A DNA stretch of 64,000 nt from Helicostylum pulchrum (taxonomy: Eukaryota; Mucoromycota; Mucoromycetes; Mucorales; Mucoraceae): positions 620,001 to 684,000 of the forward strand of contig JAIXMO010000004.1 in assembly GCA_025677825.1 (NCBI GenBank), read 5' to 3'. The translations under genes and the position numbers were made by a program. Positions 35,476-46,328 of this stretch are shown here, in pieces. Below the pieces are notes generated by a model, which saw only the letters and a program-made list of their open reading frames with translations, was not told the DNA's origin and ran no database searches. The first letter of the stretch is position 1. Every line of letters starts with the position of its first letter.

Positions 35476-36102
35476 CTAATCTTCAAGACTGTTAACATGA
35501 CCACCAAAAACACCCTTTCTATAATGTTCACGTTGCTTTCTTAACCAGCTTCTATAACCTTGAACAGATTGAATCTTTTCACCATAATAATCGGGAACAG
35601 GATTACGAATAGAATTAAGACGTGCGTCAGCACGATTCTTTTTAATGTGTTCAAAGAATTCTTTATCACGAACATCCATAGCATGAGCTACTTTACGGTT
35701 CATTAATTTAAAGACACTGTTGCCGATGACAGGACCTAATAAGAAACCACCAAAACCCTATTATATAAATTAGTAAAAAAACAAAACAAAAAGCTTTTGT
35801 TTTTATGTGATTAAAAAACTTACAGCACCAAGGGTACTGGCAACAGCAGCCATAAGAGGATCCATACCGAGAACCTTTGTTAAAGGATCTACTTGCATTT
35901 GAAGGAAATAAGCAAAAGTACCAGCAGCAGGAGTAACGGTACTAGGTAAATAAAAGGCAACTTCGTAAGCTCTTCTCTTCTTTCTTAATTTGAAGTAATC
36001 GTCCCAGGTAGGGATAACATTCTGAGTTGCGGCAGTGCTGCTTAAACGAACATGAGATAAAAAGGGTCTCACTAATTGAGACTTGATAGGTGACAAGGCC
36101 AT
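35476..36102 (-). CDS. PAM17: Presequence translocase-associated motor subunit Pam17, mitochondrial
   Basis: Two exons (35824-36102, 35476-35757) encode 186 residues. A mitochondrial presequence (MALSPIKSQLVRPFLSHVRL) precedes WDDYFKLRKKRRAYEVAFYL, then two membrane segments (PSTVTPAAGTFAYFLQM and GFGGFLLGPVIGNSVF) around the family block LGMDPLMAAV. The matrix-side tail has KEFFEHIKKNRADA and NPVPDYYGEKI, the hallmark of Pam17. Pam17 helps organise the import motor at the TIM23 channel of the inner membrane. The chosen ATG (36102) gives a classic presequence; an in-frame ATG at 36174 would add 24 residues and is less likely. It is divergent from the gene at 36319. Confidence 0.93.
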
Positions 36103-36318
36103 TTTGTTGTTAAAATAAATAAAAAGAGACGAAAAATGAAAATTTTCGTTTCTCTTAAATAATGACGTTGCCAAAAAGCACTACTTCAGTCTCAGTTTTT
36201 CTTTTTCTTTTTTTTTTTTTTTCTTCTTCAAATTAAGTTACATGAAACAATACCCTTTTGAAATTATATAAAAAAAAAGAAAAGAAAAAGATGAATATGA
36301 ATTAAAATAATAAGGGAA

Positions 36319-37110
36319 ATGTCTACTTTTGTATTTGCACCAAGTTGGGTTACTTATCCTAACAATCCTAAAAGTAAGTAATAAAAAAAAAAAAAGTAGT
36401 AGTTTGTTTATACATTGTGTACTAATGAATAAGTAGCCTTAAAAGAAGAAACTGACGAATTCCCAACTTTGATCAGTCATAATAACAACAAGAATAAAAC
36501 TGAAAAAAAAGAACACAATGTATGGCTAGATCCTAATTCAATACAAAAAATACACCATTCAGGCGATGAAGACGAAGAAGAGGTCGACTTTGAAGAAAAT
36601 AAATATGAACTAGAAAGATTAAAAGCGCTAGTTCCTAAAACAAAGAAATCATTGTCAACCGCTAAACATACTAAAAAGACGGTTCGAATAAATCATCATA
36701 ATTATCATAATCATCATCGTCATCATATAAAAACTCTTCAAAAGTCTTCACCCATCACTGTAGTAAAAGATTATTCGATACCAGCAGCAGCAACAGTTAT
36801 TAAACCATCTGACCCATCTCCACCTCTACCAAAATTATCGCCTTCCCCTCCATCGCTACCACCACCTCTACCACCGCCGACACTACCAACTCCCCCACCA
36901 AAATATTATATATCAGTACAAGAACAACAAAATTTTATCTATTTTATAAAATCTTGGACTTCTACTAGCATTACGTCTCATAATAACTATTCTTATTTCA
37001 ATAATAACATCAGTATCAGTAGCAATAGTAGCAATAGTAGCGATAGTAGTTTTCAAAGCGATACTACATTGTATACAAGTAATTCTTATTTTCATCACGA
37101 CCCTTTTTAA
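36319..37110 (+). CDS. Uncharacterised low-complexity protein
   Basis: Two exons (36319-36373 and 36437-37110) give 242 residues. The N-terminal part (FVFAPSWVTYPNNP) reaches the intron, then LKEETDEFPTLISHN, an acidic DEDEEEVDFEE patch, a His-rich HNYHNHHRHH patch, a poly-proline section (about residues 140-175) and a Ser/Asn-rich end. I recognise no domain. The aromatic NVWLDPNSIQKIHH segment and ELERLKALVPK could be short binding motifs. Splice junctions are in phase. The composition points to an intrinsically disordered, possibly regulatory or nuclear protein. It shares a 216-bp divergent promoter with the Pam17 gene. Confidence 0.6.
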
Positions 37111-38488
37111 GCCTCATTTCTTTTTTTTAAAAAAAATAATATATATCTTACATTAAGGGCCAAAAGGGCAAAACAACAATAAAAACTATTTTAGCTTAAC
37201 TTGATACTCCATTATAGCTTAACGTAATTATCTTTTTTGTTTTTGTTTGTAGTAAAATGCTGGAATGCGATAAATTAAACAGCGATTCAGGCAAAATAAA
37301 ACGGTTCGTATACGAACCAAATATGTGTATCGTTTTCTTTTTTTTTTAAAAAAAATAATCGCGTATTTTCGTGTTAAGCACTACCTTCCCCTTTCTTATG
37401 TCTTTTTGAAAAGTAATTTATTTCATGCACGTAAAAAACGAGTAAAATTCATGCTAAATATATTGTATTACAACCTATGCTGGCGTATTATTGTGATACC
37501 ACAATGAAACGTTTCTTTTTTTTTTTCCAATCTTTTTAACAAAATGTCTTGATATGTAGACAGTTTGTAATTGAATAAATATGTAGTTTGAAATCGTGTG
37601 ATTTAGAACTAGAAATAACTAGAAATTGCTACAGGTGATATAATTTTTGGTTTGCAAAATGTAGTTTCGAAAGTGTTGCTTTTTTTTTCAAGCTGCAGAA
37701 GTGTATAAACTATATAGTACGGCGAAAATAGTCTGCGTATTGACTCTACCGTAAAAAAGATACTTTAGCCTAGCAAGTTTTTTTTTTTTTTACTGTGCTT
37801 ATATATGGTTTTTTTATTGTGCTTTGTGTAGCAAATGCTAATCGTATTTTTAGTATCTATTTTAAAAGATGTGAGCTAAAAATAAATGTATACTTCTCGG
37901 TAAAGTATTATAGAAATTTGTGAAAGAAATAAATTCCATGGCAATTTACACTGCATGTATTTTTGAGACACCATACTTCTTCCTCGAAGATCCAGAACAT
38001 CGATCATTGTTACACTAATACATAAGAGGTTCCTGCAAATACAAACGCCATTTTAAAAATAAGAAGGGCATCTATTGGACTTCAAATGATTTTCTTCTTT
38101 TTTTATTGAGAGAACGATGTATATAGTGATTATTCATCAAAGTGATTATTGTTCTATTGTTCTATTTTGTTTTGTTGAAGGGCCGTTCTTATTAAATTAC
38201 TTGATAATAATAATAAAAAAGAAGTATGCATCTACCGTGTTTAAAAAGTTAAAAGGCACTAGTGGAAAGAGTTTATTTGTTAGAGGATAAAGGACAATAT
38301 AATAACGCTTTCTATTTTACTTTTATTTAATATTTATTAAAAAAAAACTAAATGGTTTAGATTTATATTACTACTCTTACATCAACCCGATTAAGGAAAA
38401 AGAGAACAACAGTAACAAAAAAAAAAAATATCCCCCAAAAAAAAAAAGCAACTACTTCTTTTTCTCTCTTTTTTTTTTAAAAAAAAAA
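37111..38488. other. Spacer upstream of the thioesterase gene
   Basis: About 1.4 kb, AT-rich. It contains a perfect 16-bp palindrome ggttcgtatacgaacc at 37303-37318, T-then-A tracts near 37123-37137, 37339-37356 and directly upstream of the next start (38469-38489), and no gene that I can support. Confidence 0.5.
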
Positions 38489-39466
38489 ATGGCAGTAGAA
38501 AAGTTATCTACAGTTGTAATTGATGCAACGGCTCCCCATACAGCGACAGTTATCTGGTTACATGGATTAGGTGATTCTGGTATCGGTTGGGTATTTCTTA
38601 CGGAAGAATTAGGACCAAAGTTTCCTCATATTAAATGGATACTACCAAATGCGTAAGAGAAACGTTTTTCTCTCTATATAAAAACACGGATTTATGATAC
38701 TTTTTAAAATAATAGACCTTTGAAAGCAATGTCTGCTTTTGGATCGGGAGCTAGGGTAAATGCTTGGTTTACTATTAATAGTTTTGAAAAGTCTGCGCAT
38801 TTAGAAAAAATTGACGAAGATGGCATGATGAATTCAGTAGCTGCAGGTACCCTTTTTTTCTGTAAGAAAAAAGTGGTGGTGTTGAGAAGATATTAATAGG
38901 GGTGGTTTTTTTTTCTTTAGTTGACCAATTAATTCGAGAGGAAATAAAGATGGGAACACCATGTGAACGAATAATTTTAGGTGGATTTAGCCAAGGTAAA
39001 AATATATCTTGTCATTAAAGAGAGATTTTTTTTTTAATGTATCTCGTATTTTTTTTTTATAAATGTAGGATGTGTTATTTCTCTATTAAGTGCAGTTTCT
39101 ACATCACATAAACTAGCAGGTGTAGTTGCTTGTAGCGGTTGGTTAGCGCTTGGAGAAAAACTTGAAACAGTAATATTAGACCCAAAAAATTTAATTTTTG
39201 TGACCAAAAAACTAAACCATAATAATATTTAGTTTGGCTCAGAGATGAATAAACAAATACCGATTTTAATGTGCCACGGAACAGAAGATTTAGTAGTGTC
39301 TTATCGGTTTGGTAGAGCAACAGCTAAATATTTAAAGAAAAAGGACTACAATATCGAGTTTATTACTTATCCTGAATTGGAGCATGCAACTGAACCTCAA
39401 GAAATTTCGGATATCGCAAACTTTATTCAAATTCAATTACCTTTTGTTTTTTCGGGAAAGTTGTGA
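38489..39466 (+). CDS. Acyl-protein thioesterase / lysophospholipase (APT1-like)
   Basis: Five exons (38489-38652, 38716-38846, 38921-38995, 39069-39169, 39233-39466) give 234 residues, the normal family length. It is an alpha/beta hydrolase: oxyanion loop TVIWLHGLGDSG, KWILPNAP, the nucleophile elbow GFSQG (Ser122), CHGTED (Asp176) and LEHAT (His208), all at spacing equal to human APT1. The enzyme removes palmitate from cytosolic faces of proteins such as Ras and can hydrolyse lysophospholipids. The window also encodes, at its left end, the start of a palmitoyltransferase that does the opposite reaction, but the two are 38 kb apart and not linked functionally by context. An A run directly precedes the ATG. 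Confidence 0.93.
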
Positions 39467-39733
39467 CAGGTGTACAAACATATACTTCTTTTTTTAATAA
39501 AATAGCACTTTTTTTTTTAAAAAAAAAGAAATGAAAAAGAGACTTACATCCCTTTTTATTACGCGCAATAGATATTAATCTATAAAATAGAAAAAAAAAA
39601 AAAGTCGTACAGTTTATTTATATACTCTAGACTAAAATTATAATAAATAAATAGAATAGACTTATTTTTTTAGAAGCCAATTATTCTTTATCTTTACCTT
39701 TTTCTCTTTTTTCTTTCCCCAACCCCCCTCTTA

Positions 39734-41926
39734 ATGACTGCTTACTCATTACTAGAAGAACCTTCAGTGACAAAAAATCCAGCTGGTCGATCATGGAAAA
39801 TCGCAATGATGGTAGTAGGTGGTATTATCATCACTTTTAGTTTTATCATTGTTACCCAAGTTTCGAAAAAGGATCTACCGATCAACACAACTGCACCGGA
39901 AAGGTTTCTTAGTTTTAACGTACCTACACAACAAGAACTCTATTACTTGGATCTAGATAAATATCCAATTGAAGATAACCTACTTAAACTATTTTCTGAT
40001 TCAAAAGCATCGATTGAATCAGTCGCCATACAAAACTTGTTACATGAAACTACTGATATCGATTGGACTGATCGATGGCTTCAACCACAACAGCAGGATA
40101 TAAACAGAGAAGAAACGACTTTATCGTGTGATAAACAACCTGTACCATACCCTATATTACGGCAAATTGTATCTGAGTATATTCCAAACGGTAATCCAGA
40201 TAGCTCTTATGATGTAAAATCCAATCTGGATTTCGATAAACCGTTTGTGGTTTTACCATTTGCAAAACAACCAAGACTTGTTCAGGGGCAAAAGCTATGC
40301 GTCCGAGTGGTTGTACCTTATCAAAACAAAGGTGGAAATGGTACTTATCACTTACTTTATAAACCGTATAATCATAACAACCGAAAGATATCTTCTCCTT
40401 GGTGGGACACTATGATGACTACAATCAAAGATAGAGATACTAACGCTACTTTGCCTATTCAAATGGAACCTTGGTCTGGACATCAACTTATTCGACACAA
40501 TGCTCGTATTTTAAACAACCCTAATGATCAAAGACCTGAATGGGCACAGTTACGTGAAGACGAAATGTATGAAAGAGGGAGGATGCATATCTATGAATCA
40601 ACTGTAACTTTACCACAAGCAGGTACTTGGGATCTTGCTAGTTTACTAGAATTTGTAGAAGCACGTTACAATTTTGAATTTGGACCTGTGACACCGTACC
40701 AACCAACGAACCTTTCCATTTATCCTGCTGGCGGCGAAACAATTGTAATTAGTAGTAGTAGTAGTAATAGTGAAGACCGAAAGAATAAGACTCAATCTTT
40801 ACACCAAAAGTTATTAAAACAACATTTATCGTTACCACTTTGTAAAGGATCAGATCACGCTGGTAGATGGTTATCTTGGCCCAAAAAAAATGATCAAGAA
40901 CCTGCATCTCAAAGTAACTATGCAAACAAACAAGATTTAAAAAAAGTGATGGGGCTAACCCGAGATGGTAAATATTGGGCCCCTTATGACTGCAGGTACA
41001 GACATTTATCCTATGAAGCTTTTAATCGGTGTGCTGCAAAGAAGTATACAAGAGGTATGGATTTGTACGGTGATTCCAATATTAGAAGATCCGTAAAGAA
41101 GTTTTTGAGTCATGGGCAGTGGTGTAAAGACTGGCACCAGCATATTCAGTCTCCTTTACTTCCTGAGGATCAGTTACCTCTTGTCGATCTATCAGTAACA
41201 AAGCGTCAGGAACAAGGGTACCAGAGACCGGAAGATTATCGGTTTATCAGTGAAGCTCAAACTCGTAGTTGTTACTGTGAAGATTTCGCTGAAGAACACT
41301 GGAAGCAAGAATGGTTTAATGCTAACGCAAGAAGATTTGACTTGCAGTTTGCTAATTCACTAGAGCAGTCTGAAGCACTTGGCCGTACTGAATGGGATGA
41401 TCAAGTGATGATGGGAAATACAACGCGCGATAGTATCCCTGTGAACTCTTATAAATGGGATGGTTTAACCTACCTTAATAATCCTCATTGGGATACCGCA
41501 GTACCCAGCAGTACCAAGCCTGCAGATATTGCCATCTTTTCACTTGGTAACTGGGACGCCGCTTTTGCTCAATTAAGTCCGTTTTTAAACGACGTTGATC
41601 GGCTTATTGCACAGATTAAAGAACACTATGATTTAAGCAAGACACGTATTATTTATCGCACAGCGCAATACTACTGCTGTCGCATTGATGGGTCAGGTCG
41701 TACACGTCAAGTGAGTGGACCTCGTATGCAAGTCTTTGAACAAGAAACCAAAGCTAAATTTCAAAGTGAATTAAATGCAACTATTTGGGATACTTATACA
41801 ATGGCAGAAAGTAAATCTTGGGAAGAAAAGATTGTTAGTATCTCTTGTCCTTCCAATCATGCTCCTGCTGATCAAGTAGAAATAGAAAATCAAGTTCTAA
41901 TGAATGGACTTTGTAACAACATTTAG
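39734..41926 (+). CDS. NXPE/PC-esterase-like type II membrane protein
   Basis: An intronless frame of 730 residues. A short cytosolic tail is followed by one signal-anchor helix (about residues 22-43, IAMMVVGGIIITFSFIIV) and a long lumenal part. The middle (residues ~170-340) contains a filamin/Ig-like section, as in NXPE proteins. The C-terminal half has an SGNH-hydrolase-like GDS motif (MDLYGDSNIRR, Ser448), a conserved IFSLGNWDAA block and an HAPADQVEIENQVLMNGLC end (His709), matching PC-esterase/NXPE C-termini. The usual D-x-x-H of the family reads P-S-N-H here, so the Asp appears to be missing. A Golgi role in modifying glycans is plausible but unproven. Being intronless among intron-rich neighbours is unusual. 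Confidence 0.68.
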   Translation: MTAYSLLEEPSVTKNPAGRSWKIAMMVVGGIIITFSFIIVTQVSKKDLPINTTAPERFLSFNVPTQQELYYLDLDKYPIEDNLLKLFSDSKASIESVAIQNLLHETTDIDWTDRWLQPQQQDINREETTLSCDKQPVPYPILRQIVSEYIPNGNPDSSYDVKSNLDFDKPFVVLPFAKQPRLVQGQKLCVRVVVPYQNKGGNGTYHLLYKPYNHNNRKISSPWWDTMMTTIKDRDTNATLPIQMEPWSGHQLIRHNARILNNPNDQRPEWAQLREDEMYERGRMHIYESTVTLPQAGTWDLASLLEFVEARYNFEFGPVTPYQPTNLSIYPAGGETIVISSSSSNSEDRKNKTQSLHQKLLKQHLSLPLCKGSDHAGRWLSWPKKNDQEPASQSNYANKQDLKKVMGLTRDGKYWAPYDCRYRHLSYEAFNRCAAKKYTRGMDLYGDSNIRRSVKKFLSHGQWCKDWHQHIQSPLLPEDQLPLVDLSVTKRQEQGYQRPEDYRFISEAQTRSCYCEDFAEEHWKQEWFNANARRFDLQFANSLEQSEALGRTEWDDQVMMGNTTRDSIPVNSYKWDGLTYLNNPHWDTAVPSSTKPADIAIFSLGNWDAAFAQLSPFLNDVDRLIAQIKEHYDLSKTRIIYRTAQYYCCRIDGSGRTRQVSGPRMQVFEQETKAKFQSELNATIWDTYTMAESKSWEEKIVSISCPSNHAPADQVEIENQVLMNGLCNNI

Positions 41927-42015
41927 ATCCCCCCGCTCTCTCTCTTTCTCTTTTTTTTTTAATAATTATAATAATAATACACTTCTTTTATATATATATA
42001 TATATATACATATAT

Positions 42016-42626
42016 CTATTGCTTTTCAATTACGGGTTCGCCTGTTTCTGTTAAATCTGGAGTTCCAATCTCTACAGACTTGTTATCAGAAAGACGAACA
42101 ACGTTGAATTCTGAAGTAATCCATTTTGAACCTCCAACACGTCTCGAAACAAAATGAACCTTGGCACGCTCACCTAAAAAAAAAGAAAAGAATTATGTTG
42201 AATAATTTGGGGGCTTTTTTTTTAACTGCGAAATTATATATATATTTTACCTGTGGAACCCTTGACATCAAATCCAATATCTACTTTGCCCTTTAAATGG
42301 TTTACGGTACCACTAATCCAAGGCCAAGAATCTGCATAATCGACATGATCACCAACTAAACCAATGACTTTAGGATCATAACGTACGGTAAACAAAGTAC
42401 CATGTACAACACTACTAGATAAACGTTGATGGTTTAAAGCCGCACCGAGACCGACTCCCCAAACTACGGCTCCAACACCAATACCGGTCCAAAGCCAACG
42501 TCTTTTGGAAGGTGGTGGTGGTTTAGGTAATTCACGTTCGACAACAACGGTCTTGGACGCGAAACGACGGCTGGATAATCTAAGTGAAGTAGTAGTCACT
42601 GAACGTGTTAAACGTGAAGCAAGCAT
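42016..42626 (-). CDS. Mitochondrial Coa1-like cytochrome c oxidase assembly protein
   Basis: Two exons (42251-42626, 42016-42173) give 177 residues. A basic presequence (MLASRLTRSVTTTSLRLSSR) and a Pro-rich linker precede one membrane segment (WLWTGIGVGAVVWGVGLGAA). The intermembrane-space domain follows with HGTLFTVRYDPKVIGLVGD, PWISGTVNHLKGKVDIGFDV and AKVHFVSRR. This is the Coa1/DUF1783 pattern. Coa1 assists early Cox1 maturation at the inner membrane; the family also has Tim21-like relatives, so the exact orthology is inference. The 3' end is 89 bp from the convergent esterase gene, separated by a (TA)n run. Confidence 0.82.
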
Positions 42627-42777
42627 TTTATTTTTTTAAAAAAAGTTGTAAAAAAGAGAAACAGTGTAGGGCAAAAAATGGTCCCCATGGCTATGATTAC
42701 TCTCTAATTTGGCACGTCACGTATATGAACTCCGTTTTGCATTGTTTTTTTATTGTTTTTTAATGTGTACATGTAAT

Positions 42778-43974
42778 TTAAACTTGGCCTGTCAGTTCCT
42801 TTGTCTCTTCTTCACTTTGCTTTAAATCATCAGAAACATATTTGTCCAGTAACTAAAAATAGACCCAGTTAGATTTATCCAATATACGCGCACACACTTT
42901 TTTTTTTTACCTGCTGCTTTCGCCTTTGTACTAGATACGCTTCAACTTCCTTTTGAGAAGGTACAACACCTCCATCGGTAATAATATCAGTTGTTGTTCC
43001 CTTTCTTTCAACGCTAGACTCATCTACTTGTTTATGTCCCTTTTCCTCTGCAGAAGTTTGTTCTTCGTCAGGCACTTGGAATAATTTATCGATCAGTTCC
43101 TTTTCTAATGCCTTTTCGTATTCGAGTAAAAGTTCGTTTTCTTCGTCACGGTAACCGTAATAATCTGCATCAATGTCACGGTTGATTTCTGTTCTGGAAC
43201 GTGCTGTGGATTCCGGTGCTAATAAAAAATTGGTTTGCATTGTTAAACAAACATGTAATTCTTTTTAAATGGAAACTTACTGGCTGTTTCAAATAGTTCT
43301 CTTACACCAGGTAAATCTCTAGCACGACCAAAGTATCTACAAGAAAAAGTGTCAATTTTTCCAGCATATCTTGATCCTTAAAAAAACAAATTCCCCCACG
43401 CTTACTTGTATCCTCTTGTTCCAGGTACTTCTCTACCTTCATAATTCAACATTTTAGGTGCAGATCGCTACAATACAAAATAAAATAAGTTTTTCGCGTT
43501 TTTTCTTCTTCTTGTTTATAATTACAGTATAATCAGCACCACCAAGCTCTTGAATTCTTTTTTCCCAATGATACTTTTGACCCATCAATTTATTGATATC
43601 ATCATTAAGATCACGAACTTGATAATCAGTTAAACTCACTACATATATATTTATTAGTACGTATATTTTTTTTAGTGCGTGTATATATATATATTTTTTT
43701 TTACCATCTTGAATTTTAGAAATCTTTCTTGAAATTTCACTAAGAATATCTCTACGCCATTTCTCTGCTTCGGTAATGGTATTGACAGTACCGGCAAAGC
43801 CAGGTCTACGGTCTCGTCTCTTTCCTAAACCTAATTCCGCGGCTTGCGCTTCACGGAAACGGTACAGCATAGACTGTGCTTTTTCTTCATTACGAGCCTA
43901 AATGAAAATTGTCGTTTAGTTATAAAGTCGGTTAAGGTGTTTTTTTAGTGGGAGTTTTTTAAATTGTATACCAT
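42778..43974 (-). CDS. ISY1: Pre-mRNA-splicing factor Isy1
   Basis: Seven coding exons (43972-43974, 43705-43897, 43526-43638, 43406-43467, 43281-43336, 42911-43218, 42778-42852) give 269 residues. Exon 1 carries only the ATG; exon 2 then begins ARNEEKAQSMLYRFREAQAA, the invariant Isy1 N-terminus. Other hallmarks are RRPGFAGTVNTITEAEKWRR, SLTDYQVRDLNDDINKL, HWEKRIQELGGADY, GYKYFGRARDLPGVRELFE and DADYYGYRDEENELL. Isy1 is an NTC/Prp19-associated component of the catalytic spliceosome that affects splicing fidelity. The gene needs six introns removed for its own expression, so it could in principle respond to splicing state. Exon boundaries were set by phase and family alignment. Confidence 0.94.
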
Positions 43975-44363
43975 TCTAGTTTAAATGTGATCAAGAAAAG
44001 AAAAAGATGGTTTTTTTTAAAAAAAATATTACTTCAGCGGAATAAATTAAAAAAAAGGTGACTGGGAAGAAAGTAAGTGTATCAAGACTTAATGACTAGA
44101 AGCACTTTCGTTGGTATTTTCAAACAAAACATCCTATTGTAAACGCGCATGAATTATACTCACTCGCGACAAAAAGTTTCCCATGCTGTTTTTAATCGGT
44201 TGTAGTGAATAGAATTTACCAATTGACACCTTTCGTTTTTTTTTGGTGAAACAAAAAAAGAAAGTAACCCTGCACTTTAAAGATAATCAGCCGATATCCC
44301 CGCACCTTAATATATAAACTTTGTAAAACTGTCAAGGGAAATAATTTTATTCTTTTTCTCTTC
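43975..44363. promoter_or_regulatory. Divergent promoter region between Isy1 and Aim18-like genes
   Basis: These 389 bases contain a T-then-A tract near 44009-44028 and two related copies of a phrase near 44262-44310 (taaccctgcactttaaagat / atccccgcaccttaatatat). No gene is seen; a 63-codon minus-strand frame here overlaps the Aim18 start and is rejected. Confidence 0.45.
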
Positions 44364-45375
44364 ATGCTTCGTTTATCTCGTACATTAACTCGTTTGCCTG
44401 TTGGCACTTCTAGACTAGTTGCTTGTCGTCCTTTGACTACAGTAGCTATTGCTCAAAAAGTAAAATAAATATTCATTGTAAATGATTCAACAACTTATTT
44501 TTTTTAAATCGTTTAGACTGTGTGGTCTTCAACAAACAAAAAATTAGCGTGGGCTACTTTAGGTGCATGTTTAACCACAGCTAGTTACTTGGGATTAAAA
44601 CAACCTGCTTATGCTGAAGAACCTGGATATGTTGGCACAGTTGAAGGTACAACAATAAATAAAAAGTTATTTTTTTTGTACTGATTACTAATATATAAAA
44701 TAATAGACCCAGCAACAAATATCGTGTTCCCAGTGTTTTTAAACACGGATAATGAATGGAAACGACTTGTTGGATTAGGAGCACGATTTGTCAGTTTTTT
44801 AAAGGTCAATGTATACGTGGTTGGCATGTACATGCGCAGTGAAGATATTGGGGCACTGCAAAAGTTGTGGAAGAATTTTGACAAGTCCGAGTTTTTAAAG
44901 GACAATCAAATGGCCGCCGAGTTTTTGGATCAACCCTATGATGTTAGTGTTCGTATTGTCCCTGCCAGAAATACCAATACCCAGCATTTACGCGATGGAT
45001 TTTTGAGGTTGTTGATGCAACGTATGAAGGATCAGGATTTAACTGAGGAGGAGGAAAGAAATGTGTTGCAAGGTATTCAAGAGTTTAAAAAGAATTTCAG
45101 TAGCATGAAAGTAAAGAAGAATTCAGAGTTTGTGTTTACAAAGACCAAAGAAGGTGGATTGAAGATGGTGTACGAAGTAAGTTTTTTGAAGTGTGTAAAA
45201 GTATTTTTATATTTACTTACTTTTTGTGCTGTTATTATAGGATAAGCATTGGGGAACGGTTGATAATAAATGGATCGCAAAGAACTTTTTAATGAGTTAT
45301 TTGGACCCTAAGGCTCCTTCTAGTGAAGCTGCTTTACTTGATATTGTAGATGGTTTTGAAAGACTTTTAAAATAA
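44364..45375 (+). CDS. Mitochondrial chalcone-isomerase-like protein (Aim18/Aim46 family)
   Basis: Four exons (44364-44459, 44517-44646, 44707-45176, 45241-45375) give 276 residues. A basic presequence (MLRLSRTLTRLPVGTSR) precedes a hydrophobic segment (LAWATLGACLTTASYLGL) and then the chalcone-isomerase fold: FPVFLNTDNEWKRLVGLGAR, FLKVNVYVVGMYM, LRDGFLRLLMQRMK and WIAKNFLMSYLDPKAPS. In yeast Aim18 and Aim46 are inner-membrane/intermembrane-space proteins of this fold without isomerase activity, with haem binding reported. The match to the fungal mitochondrial branch is strong; biochemical function is unknown. Confidence 0.83.
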
Positions 45376-45693
45376 ACCAGTTTTTTATTTTATTTCATCA
45401 CGTGGAAGGTATTTTTTATTAAACCACAGCCCTTCTCTTTTAAAAAAGATCTTTTTTTTACATTGAAACGCTTTCCTTTTTTTTCTTTTTCTCTTTTTTT
45501 TAAGCATATAACGTAAGTAACAAAGATATTAAACAGAACATCAATGGAATCAATTTAAAGAATCAATTGAATAAAAAAAAAAAAGCTCTTTTTTTCTTTT
45601 ACAAAAAAAAAACGCGTCTATTTTTGTTCGTTATAAACGCCTCCTTTTTTTTTAACACCCAAACGCCTTTTTTTTTTTCTTTCTCTAAGCTAC
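45376..45693. other. Intergenic region upstream of NAC-alpha
   Basis: 318 bases rich in T runs, ending in a long pyrimidine tract just before the ATG, typical of a strongly expressed fungal gene. No gene is seen. Confidence 0.5.
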
Positions 45694-46215
45694 ATGTCAG
45701 ACCAATCGTCTCCTCAATCTCGTGGTGAACAAAAGGCTCGTAAAGCACTTCTTGCACTTGATTTAAAGCCTATGAAAGGAGTAAATCGAGTTACGTTTAC
45801 TCGTGGTAGAGCCGTACGTTTTAAATTTGTATATTTACATATACGGAACCCTAAAAAAATGTAACACTTTTTAATTTAGACTGTTTATGCTATTGGTAAA
45901 CCAGACGTTTTCATGTCGTTGAACTCTGATACTTTTATCGTTTTTGGAGAGATGCAAGCTGAAGATATGGCGGCTCGTGCTCAACAAGCAGCTTTAGAAC
46001 AACAACTTTCTCAAAAAGCTGCTAAAGAAGAAGAAGCACCAAAGACTGAAGAAGGAGATAAAGAAGAAGAAGATGTTGATGCTGGTGGTATGGATGAAGA
46101 ACATATTACAACAGTCATGTCTCAAGCTAGTGTTACTCGTAGTAAAGCAATTGAGTCTTTAAAGAAGAATAAAGACGATGTAGTCAATGCCATTATGGAG
46201 CTTACTTTACAATAA
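45694..46215 (+). CDS. EGD2: Nascent polypeptide-associated complex subunit alpha
   Basis: Two exons (45694-45813, 45880-46215) give 151 residues. The NAC domain spans roughly residues 10-75: GEQKARKALLALDLKPMKGV, NRVTFTRGRA, then IGKPDVFMSLNSDTFIVFGE and DMAARAQ. An acidic Glu/Lys linker leads to a C-terminal UBA domain (about 113-150) with TTVMSQASVTRSKAIESLKK and VVNAIMELTLQ. NAC-alpha pairs with the beta subunit at the ribosomal exit site and shields new chains. The protein is somewhat shorter than yeast Egd2 (174) because the acidic N-terminus is reduced. The TPR-MYND gene is convergent, 113 bp away. Confidence 0.96.
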
Positions 46216-46328
46216 AAACAAATAAATAAATTCAGGAACCAAAAATAAAATCAATTTTTTATGTATTTATTAAGTGCGTTATGTTGTTGTGTGTATATTT
46301 TTTTTTTGTTACGAAAAAGAAAGCATTT

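Noticed and set aside
36103..36174. Upstream ATG adding 24 residues to Pam17
   Set aside because: It would bury the clear mitochondrial presequence that starts at 36102.
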